DNA of 64,000 nt from Novosphingobium sp. 18050. Its GTDB lineage: Bacteria; Pseudomonadota; Alphaproteobacteria; Sphingomonadales; Sphingomonadaceae. The stretch is from contig NZ_CACSJO010000005.1 in NCBI RefSeq assembly GCF_902706195.1, positions 1 to 64,000 of the forward strand. Direction: 5' to 3'. Positions 57,911 through 64,000 of the stretch are shown piece after piece; within the stretch, counting starts at the first letter, position 1; every line of letters begins with the position of its first letter. The position numbers and the translations under genes were made by a program. The notes under the pieces are model-generated. The model ran no database searches. It saw only the letters and a program-made list of their open reading frames with translations, and had not been told where the DNA came from.

Positions 57911-58531
57911 TCACCCCTTCACCCAGTCCGCAACCTGCCGCGCGACGTCGTTCGCCGCCTGATTGAGCGCAGCGCCCACAGGCTTCGCCTTCGCCTCGAC
58001 GCCGTTCACGACCGCCTCGAAACGTCGGGTCTGCAACGGCGTCCCCCCGCGATCGGTGCGAACCGCATCGAAGCGCACGACGACGGCGCTACGCTGCGCG
58101 TCATATCCCATCTGAAGCAGGCGTCCGCCGATCAGGGTCCTGCCGGTAACTTCGAAATCACCGCCCTCGACCACCAGCTTTCCGGTGCGGGCGCGCAGGG
58201 TTTCGGCCAGAACCGAGCGGAATTGGCGCGTGGGCTTCTCAATCCACAGCGCGTCCTTGAGGTAGGCCACGCTGGAAGCATCGACCGTGACCGGCACGCG
58301 CAACACGTCCAGCCCGCGATCGGCCTCAGGGTCGAGAACCACGATAGCTTCGCTGAGCTGGCCGCTGGATGTCGTACCTGCCGGCGCGGTTTCCTGCGCG
58401 GTAAGACGCAGCAGTTCGTCCGGCGGCTTGGTGCCAAGGCTGACGCAGCCCGACAGGGTGAGCGCGGCGGCGACAGCCATGAAGCCGGCCCGATAGATGC
58501 TGCCTACGCGGATCTTGTGCAAGCGGGTCAT
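57911..58531 (-). CDS. ABC-type lipid transport auxiliary lipoprotein (PqiC/ABC_trans_aux)
   Basis: 206 residues. Lipobox 'LSGC' with C29, then an ABC_trans_aux domain ('AIVVLDPEADRGLDVLRVPVTVDASSVAYLKDALWIEKPTRQFRSVLAETLRA'). Outer-membrane-anchored partner of MCE transporters. Start 58531 with AAGGAAAG upstream, 11 bases after the MCE gene stop. Last gene of the four-gene unit. Confidence 0.88.
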   Translation of the reverse strand: MTRLHKIRVGSIYRAGFMAVAAALTLSGCVSLGTKPPDELLRLTAQETAPAGTTSSGQLSEAIVVLDPEADRGLDVLRVPVTVDASSVAYLKDALWIEKPTRQFRSVLAETLRARTGKLVVEGGDFEVTGRTLIGGRLLQMGYDAQRSAVVVRFDAVRTDRGGTPLQTRRFEAVVNGVEAKAKPVGAALNQAANDVARQVADWVKG

Positions 58532-58542
58532 CGCGCTTTCCT

Positions 58543-59481
58543 TCACGGCTTATAGTCGGGCAGCTTCTGCCCCTTGAGCAGCGCACCGGCGCCCTGCTCG
58601 TCGATCTTCTCGGTAACGCTGCGCAGCGCCTTGCTGGTCGCACGCAGGTCGCGGATCGCGGCTTCGGCGGCGGGCAGCGTCTGTTGCGACACCTGATCGA
58701 GCGCCGGCTGTGCATGCAGCATCGTGCTATCGAGCTGCTCCATCGACTTCTGGGCGGAAGCCAGCGTCTTGCGCAGCTGGTCGGCCAGCGAACTGCCCTC
58801 ACCGCCAAGCAGATCGTCGGCCTTGCCGGCCACGCCCTGGAAGGCCTTGAGCGTCTGTGTCGCCTGAGCGAGGGTGCCGCGCATCTCCACCATCGTCGCG
58901 CGGAATTCCGGTGTCGCCTGCGAAAGATCAGCCGTCATCTTGTCGGTATTGTGGAGGATGCCGGTGATCGACTTGCGGTTATCTTCGGACAGCATCTGGT
59001 TGAGATTCTCTGTCAAAGTCGCCAGCCGCTCCATCAGTAGCGGTGCATTGCTAAGGATTTCGCCGAAGCCGCCGGGCTTGGTCGGGATCACCGGCACACC
59101 CTCAGGCCCCGGCTCCGTGATGAGCGGAGCGCCCTTGACCGCGCCCGCCAGCTGGATGTCGGAAACGCCCGTGAAGCTGCCCTGCACGGTCGCGGTGGTG
59201 CCGATCGTGATGGGCACCTTCTCATCGACCTTGACGCGCACGCGCACGAAGCTGGGGTCCTGCGGCCACAGTTCGATCCGCGTTACCTGCCCCGCCGGCA
59301 CGCCGGCGTAGCTGACCTCAGACCCCTTCGCGAGGCCGTCGACCGACTGCTTGAAAAAGATGTCGTATTCGTTCTGGCTGCCCTCGTTAAGGCGCGCAAT
59401 CCAGATGACGAACACCGCCAGAGCAGCCATCAGCACCAGCGTGACGGCTCCGACCCATACGTGATTGGCCCGTGTTTCCAT
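58543..59481 (-). CDS. mlaD: MCE-domain substrate-binding protein MlaD-like
   Basis: 312 residues. One N-terminal membrane anchor (about 9-29), an MCE domain ('IFFKQSVDGLAKGSEVSYAGVPAGQVTRIEL' to 'GVSDIQLAG') and a long helical coiled tail ('LLMERLATLTENLNQMLSEDNRKSITGIL'), as in single-MCE proteins that hexamerise in the periplasm. Carries lipid between the membranes. Confidence 0.93.
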   Translation of the reverse strand: METRANHVWVGAVTLVLMAALAVFVIWIARLNEGSQNEYDIFFKQSVDGLAKGSEVSYAGVPAGQVTRIELWPQDPSFVRVRVKVDEKVPITIGTTATVQGSFTGVSDIQLAGAVKGAPLITEPGPEGVPVIPTKPGGFGEILSNAPLLMERLATLTENLNQMLSEDNRKSITGILHNTDKMTADLSQATPEFRATMVEMRGTLAQATQTLKAFQGVAGKADDLLGGEGSSLADQLRKTLASAQKSMEQLDSTMLHAQPALDQVSQQTLPAAEAAIRDLRATSKALRSVTEKIDEQGAGALLKGQKLPDYKP

Positions 59482-59490
59482 CGCTTGTGC

Positions 59491-60408
59491 CTATGCCCCC
59501 GACTTTCTGATATCTGTCTTTCCAGCGCCGTCCATGCCGGACGGCTCCACCTCGTTCGAGGTCGAAGACGTGTCAACGGCCTTCGCCGTATCCTGTTCCG
59601 GCTTCACCGCCGGGTCGTCTTTTCCGGCCAAAGCCGCACGGCCGCGCGGGCCGTTGAAATATTCCTGAATCCACGGATGGTCGAGCGCCAGCAGTTCCGG
59701 GATCGTGCCTACCGCGATCACCTGCCTGTCCGCCAGCACCGCGACACGGTCGCAGATGGCGTATAGCGTGTCCAGATCGTGGGTGATCAGGAACACGGTC
59801 AGGCCCAGCGTCTCCTTGAGTTCGCGGGTCAGGCTATCGAACGCGGCCGCACCGATCGGGTCGAGACCCGCGGTCGGCTCATCGAGAAACAGGAGTTCGG
59901 GATCGAGCGACAGGGCTCGGGCCAGGCCGGCGCGCTTCTTCATGCCGCCCGAAAGCTCGTTGGGATACTTGAACGCCGCTTCCTCGGGCAGGCCGGACAG
60001 GCGGACCTTGAAGCGCGCGATCTCGCTGCGCAGTTCGTCGGTGATCTCGGGGAAGAACTGCTTGAGCGGCACTTCCACGTTCTCGCCCACGGTCAGCGTC
60101 GAGAACAGCGCGCCGCCCTGGAACAGCACGCCCCAGCGCGAACGCAGGTCGATAGAGTCTTCCTCCGTCGCTTCGCCCATCTTGTGGCCGAGCACGGTGA
60201 TTTCCCCGGCGGTAGGCTGCTGCAGCCCGATGATCGAGCGCATCAGCACCGACTTGCCGGTGCCCGATCCGCCGACCACGCCGAGAATCTCGCCGCGACG
60301 GACCTTGAGCCCGAGATCCTCATGGATCACATGATCGCCGAAGGTATTGCGCAGCCCTTCCACAATGATCGGAAAGTCGTCGCTGCTGGCGGGGGAAAGG
60401 TCGGTCAT
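59491..60408 (-). CDS. mlaF: ABC transporter ATP-binding protein MlaF-like
   Basis: 305 residues. Walker A 'GGSGTGKSVLMR', Q-loop 'LFQGGALF', signature 'LSGGMKKRAGLARAL', Walker B 'LLFLDEPTAGLD', H-loop 'ITHD'. The 'LSGGMKKR' form is characteristic of the Mla/Mkl family. The last 45 residues are an acidic/Ser-rich tail. Start overlaps the permease stop by ATGA. Confidence 0.93.
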   Translation of the reverse strand: MTDLSPASSDDFPIIVEGLRNTFGDHVIHEDLGLKVRRGEILGVVGGSGTGKSVLMRSIIGLQQPTAGEITVLGHKMGEATEEDSIDLRSRWGVLFQGGALFSTLTVGENVEVPLKQFFPEITDELRSEIARFKVRLSGLPEEAAFKYPNELSGGMKKRAGLARALSLDPELLFLDEPTAGLDPIGAAAFDSLTRELKETLGLTVFLITHDLDTLYAICDRVAVLADRQVIAVGTIPELLALDHPWIQEYFNGPRGRAALAGKDDPAVKPEQDTAKAVDTSSTSNEVEPSGMDGAGKTDIRKSGA

Positions 60409-61520
60409 GACCAGCCGATCTTGGTGAAGAAGATAGCAAAGAAGGCGTCGAGCACGATCACAGTGAAGATCGCGGTGACCACCGCCTGGGTGGTGCGTGC
60501 GCCCACTTCCTCGGCATTGGTGGTGACCTGCATGCCCTGATAGCACCCCGCCAGCGCTACGATCAGCGCGAAGACCGGGGCCTTGATGAGGCCGATCCAC
60601 ACGTCAGTGATGGGAACCACTTCCTGCGTGCGCTGGAGGAAGGTCCAGAACGGGATGTCGAGCGCGAAATTGGCGATCGTGGCGCCGCCGATGATGGCCA
60701 GCACCGAGGAATAGAAGCCCAGCAGCGGCATCATCAGCATCGAGGCCAGCACGCGCGGCACCACCAGCGCTTCCATCGGCGAGACGCCGATGGTGCGCAT
60801 GGCGTCGACTTCCTCGGTCAGTTTCATGGTGCCGATCTGCGCGGCGAAGGCGGAACCGGAGCGGCCCGCCACCATGATCGAGGTCATCAGGATGCCCAGT
60901 TCGCGCATCGAGAGGCGGCCGGTCAGGTTGATCGTATAAATCTCTGCGCCGAACTGTGCGAGCTGGACCGCGCCCTGCTGGGCGATGACGATGCCGATCA
61001 GGAAGCTCATCAGGCCCACGATCCACAGCGAATTGATGCCCACATACTGCATGTGGAACACCAGCGCCGTGCCGCGCAGCCGCGAAGGGCGGCGGATAAC
61101 GTGGCCGAAAGCGATGATAAGCTCGCCCAGGAAGCCGATCAGCTTGTAGAGACCATCGCCCCACATCGCCACCATATCGCCCAGATCGGCGAGTGTGCGG
61201 GGGATCAACGGCAGTATGGGTTCCGGCTCCGCAGCCGGCTCGTCCATGTTGCCGATGGCGGCGAAGAGGCGGCGCGCCTGTTCGCTTTCACCAGTGACTT
61301 CGAGGCCCCGTTCTCCCGCATAACGGGTGACGAGCCAGGCACCGGTGGTATCGATATCGGTGACGCCGGACATATCGACCCGCGTGAAATTCCCGCTGAG
61401 ACCGGCAAGTTTGGCGTCGAGATTGCCCAGAGAATTGACGCGCAAAGGCCCCTTCAGCGCCAGGACATGGTCGGCGCCTTGGTCGTTTTCCGACAGGGTG
61501 AATTCAGCCCATTCCCGCAT
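60405..61520 (-). CDS. mlaE: STAS-MlaE fusion permease
   Basis: 371 residues. The first 110 or so form a STAS domain ('LALKGPLRVNSLGNLDAKLAGL', 'RVDMSGVTDIDTTGAWLV'), a job done by the separate MlaB protein in E. coli. The permease follows with about five membrane helices and 'MRELGILMTSIMVAGRSGSAFAAQIGTMKLTEEVDAMRTIG', the conserved MlaE loop. First gene of the unit. Start 61520 is uncertain: the frame is open 53 codons upstream, and no strong ribosome binding site decides it. Confidence 0.93.
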   Translation of the reverse strand: MREWAEFTLSENDQGADHVLALKGPLRVNSLGNLDAKLAGLSGNFTRVDMSGVTDIDTTGAWLVTRYAGERGLEVTGESEQARRLFAAIGNMDEPAAEPEPILPLIPRTLADLGDMVAMWGDGLYKLIGFLGELIIAFGHVIRRPSRLRGTALVFHMQYVGINSLWIVGLMSFLIGIVIAQQGAVQLAQFGAEIYTINLTGRLSMRELGILMTSIMVAGRSGSAFAAQIGTMKLTEEVDAMRTIGVSPMEALVVPRVLASMLMMPLLGFYSSVLAIIGGATIANFALDIPFWTFLQRTQEVVPITDVWIGLIKAPVFALIVALAGCYQGMQVTTNAEEVGARTTQAVVTAIFTVIVLDAFFAIFFTKIGWS

Positions 61521-61690
61521 GTTCGCTCGTATCGTGGAAAAAGCGTGGACCGGCAAGAGGTTCCACGGGCGCGACGAATTGTGATCTTTAGGTTTACACG
61601 ATGCTTGCCAGCCGCTTGCGGCAAAACCGTGGCAATGCGGCGGTATTGGCTTCTTGCGCGCAAACCCGCGCACTGGCAAAGCCCCGCGCC

Positions 61691-64000
61691 ATGACCGACG
61701 AGATTTCAGAAGCCGCGCCGGAAGCCGCGCTCGACAAGACTTTCGACCCCGCCCGGATCGAGGCCAAGTGGTTCGCCCACTGGGAAGACAGGAACCTCTT
61801 CCGCCCCGAGCGCCCGGACGCCACCCCCTTCACCATCGTAAATCCGCCGCCAAACGTGACGGGTTCGCTGCACATCGGCCACGCGCTGGACAACACGTTG
61901 CAGGACGTGGTGATCCGCTACGAGCGCCTGCGCGGCAAGGACGCGCTGTGGGTCGTCGGCACGGATCACGCCGGTATCGCCACGCAGATGGTGGTCGAGC
62001 GCAAGATGGAAGCCGCCGGCGACAAGCGCACCAACTACACGCGCGAAGGCTTCATCGAGAAGGTCTGGGAGTGGAAGGCCGAAAGCGGCGGCACCATCAC
62101 CGGCCAGCTGCGCCGGCTGGGCTGCTCGATGGACTGGAGCCGCGAGCAGTTCACCATGGACCCGCACTTCACGCGCGCCGTGGTCAAGGTCTTCGTCGAC
62201 CTGCACAAGCAGGGCCTCATCTACCGCGACAAGCGGCTGGTGAACTGGGACCCCAAGCTCAAGACGGCGATCAGCGACCTTGAGGTGGAAACCCGCGAGA
62301 TCAATGGCAGCTTCTGGCACTTCAAGTACCCGCTTTCGGACGGGTCGGGCCACATCATGGTCGCTACAACGCGCCCTGAGACGATGCTGGCCGACATGGC
62401 CGTGGCCGTTAACCCGGCGGACGAGCGCTACAAGCCGCTGCTGGAACGCGGCGCCACGGTGACGCTGCCGATCACGGGGCGCGAGATCCCCATCGTCGCT
62501 GACGAACACGCCGACCCGGAACTGGGTTCAGGCGCGGTGAAGATCACCCCCGGTCATGATTTCAACGACTTCGAGGTGGGCAAGCGCGCCGGTTTCAAGG
62601 CCGCCGACATGCTCAACATGCTCGATGCCGAAGCGAAAGTGCAGCAGACCTCGGACGGCCTGATCCCGCACGAATTCATCGGCATGGACCGCTTCGAGGC
62701 GCGGGGGCGCGTGGTCGAGATGCTCGACGACGATGGCCTGCTCGAAAAGGTCGAGGACCGTGTGATCGCAACGCCTTACGGCGACCGCGGCGGCGTGGTG
62801 ATCGAACCCTGGCTGACCGACCAGTGGTACGTCGACGCCGAAACCCTCGCCAAGGCGCCGCTGGAAGCCGTGCGCACCGGCCAGATCGAGATCGTCCCCA
62901 AGACCTGGGAGAAGACCTTCTTCAACTGGATGGAAAACATCCAGCCCTGGTGCGTTTCGCGCCAACTGTGGTGGGGGCACCGCATCCCGGCATGGTTCGC
63001 CGAAGACGGCGAAATCTTCGTCGCCGAGACCGAGGAAGAAGCCCAGGCGCTTGCCGGCAACAAGAAGCTGACCCGCGACGAGGACGTCCTCGACACCTGG
63101 TTCTCCTCTGCGCTGTGGCCCTTCGCCACGCTGGGCTGGCCGGACGAGAATGCGCCGCTGCTGGCCAAGCACTACCCGAACGACCTGCTCGTTTCCGGCT
63201 TCGACATCCTGTTCTTCTGGGATGCGCGCATGGCGATGCAGGGCATCCACTTCATGAAGGAAGTGCCGTGGAAGCGGCTCTACCTGCATGGACTGGTGCG
63301 CGCCGCCGACGGCCAGAAGATGTCCAAATCCAAGGGCAACGTGGTCGACCCGCTCGGCCTCATCGACCAGTACGGCGCCGACGCGCTGCGCTTCTTCATG
63401 ACCGCCATGGAGAGCCAGGGCCGCGACGTGAAGATGGATGAAAAGCGCGTCGAGGGTTACCGCAACTTCGCCACCAAACTGTGGAATGCTGCGCGTTTCT
63501 GCCAGTCGAACGGCATCGCGGCCAGCACTTCGGTCGCCGCGCCCACCGCCACCTCGGCCGTCAATCGCTGGATCATCGGCGAAGTCGTCGAGACCGCCGC
63601 CGCGCTCGACAAGGCTATGGCGGACCTGCGTTTCGACGCGGCTGCCAACGCGATCTACTACTTCGTCTGGAACCAGTTCTGCGACTGGTACATCGAACTC
63701 ATCAAGGGTCAGTTCGATGAAGAGACGAAGGCCGTCGCCGGCTGGGTGCTCGACCAAATCCTCGTCATGCTCCACCCCTTCATGCCCTTCGTCACCGAAG
63801 AGCTGTGGAGCAAGATGGGCGCGCGCGAGAACGAGTTGATCGTCGCACGCTGGCCCGTCCCCGAGGCGAAGGTCGATGCCGCCGCCAAGGTGGAGGTCGA
63901 ATGGCTGATCGCGCTGGTCGGCAACCTGCGCGGCGCCAAGGCGGAACTGGGCATCTCGCCCGGCGCCCGCCTGACCGCCTACCTGCCAGCTCCTTCCGAG
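61691..64000 (+). CDS. valS: valyl-tRNA synthetase (3' end outside window)
   Basis: 770 codons to the window edge; the family is about 870-950 long. Charges tRNA-Val. Class I signatures: HIGH at 61-64 ('[11 protein letters not shown]') and KMSKS at 543-547 ('[11 protein letters not shown]'). The CP1 editing domain lies between ('[18 protein letters not shown]', '[19 protein letters not shown]'), then the anticodon-binding domain ('[48 protein letters not shown]'). Divergent from mlaE. The frame is clean throughout. Confidence 0.97.
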   Translation, partial: MTDEISEAAPEAALDKTFDPARIEAKWFAHWEDRNLFRPERPDATPFTIVNPPPNVTGSLHIGHALDNTLQDVVIRYERLRGKDALWVVGTDHAGIATQMVVERKMEAAGDKRTNYTREGFIEKVWEWKAESGGTITGQLRRLGCSMDWSREQFTMDPHFTRAVVKVFVDLHKQGLIYRDKRLVNWDPKLKTAISDLEVETREINGSFWHFKYPLSDGSGHIMVATTRPETMLADMAVAVNPADERYKPLLERGATVTLPITGREIPIVADEHADPELGSGAVKITPGHDFNDFEVGKRAGFKAADMLNMLDAEAKVQQTSDGLIPHEFIGMDRFEARGRVVEMLDDDGLLEKVEDRVIATPYGDRGGVVIEPWLTDQWYVDAETLAKAPLEAVRTGQIEIVPKTWEKTFFNWMENIQPWCVSRQLWWGHRIPAWFAEDGEIFVAETEEEAQALAGNKKLTRDEDVLDTWFSSALWPFATLGWPDENAPLLAKHYPNDLLVSGFDILFFWDARMAMQGIHFMKEVPWKRLYLHGLVRAADGQKMSKSKGNVVDPLGLIDQYGADALRFFMTAMESQGRDVKMDEKRVEGYRNFATKLWNAARFCQSNGIAASTSVAAPTATSAVNRWIIGEVVETAAALDKAMADLRFDAAANAIYYFVWNQFCDWYIELIKGQFDEETKAVAGWVLDQILVMLHPFMPFVTEELWSKMGARENELIVARWPVPEAKVDAAAKVEVEWLIALVGNLRGAKAELGISPGARLTAYLPAPSE

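Overview
This is high-GC chromosomal DNA of an alphaproteobacterium, most likely a sphingomonad close to Novosphingobium or Sphingobium. The reasons are alphaproteobacterial gene orders (ispH-thrB-rnhA; nifU-like/tsaB/rimI followed by fur and plsC; crcB-rluC-HAD-ATP12; gatC-gatA-gatB), a MucR/Ros regulator, a type II DAHP synthase, two very large adjacent TonB-dependent receptors, a CsbD stress protein and the Flp/Tad (cpa) pilus genes. I saw no rRNA, tRNA, CRISPR array, insertion sequence, integrase or phage gene. Most of the window is ordinary core chromosome.

Layout. 1-3.1 kb: the 3' end of an LplT-like MFS gene, a small membrane protein, CsbD, an EVE-domain protein and a 2-oxoglutarate oxygenase. 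3.1-8.5 kb: a GGDEF-EAL c-di-GMP protein, then a tight operon dapF-mtaB-ftsY-yciB. 8.5-13.1 kb: DAHP synthase and an M16 protease on the minus strand. 13.3-17.0 kb: Nfu-type Fe-S carrier, tsaB, rimI, mucR, fur and plsC. 17.1-23.6 kb: a lipoprotein, ispH-thrB-rnhA, a FUSC transporter, an FAD oxidoreductase and an alpha/beta hydrolase. 23.7-31.2 kb: cpaA-cpaB-cpaC-cpaD-cpaE-tadB-tadC for a Flp pilus, with no cpaF/tadA ATPase and no pilin gene. 31.2-33.0 kb: a small protein and an SDR-TetR pair. 33.0-41.1 kb: two TonB receptors and a Sel1/TPR prolyl-4-hydroxylase-like enzyme. 41.1-48.0 kb: ClpB, a SnoaL-like protein, an M16 lipoprotein protease and a small unknown protein. 48.4-53.2 kb: gatB, gatA, gatC, two FKBP isomerases and rpsU. 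53.5-56.9 kb: crcB, a RluC-type synthase, a HAD phosphatase, a small membrane protein and ATP12. 57.0-61.5 kb: an outer-membrane barrel and a four-gene Mla-type lipid transporter. 61.7 kb to the end: valS, cut off by the window edge.

The most notable non-coding signal is an inverted repeat, TGTTGC-N6-GCAACA. It occurs upstream of both TonB receptors and of clpB, and once in the gap beside gatB. Extra half-sites cluster in front of the second receptor. This looks like an operator shared by outer-membrane uptake genes and a chaperone, but its regulator is not identifiable here. The other clear oddity is the pilus operon that lacks its assembly ATPase. I found no convincing new multi-gene defence or mobile system.
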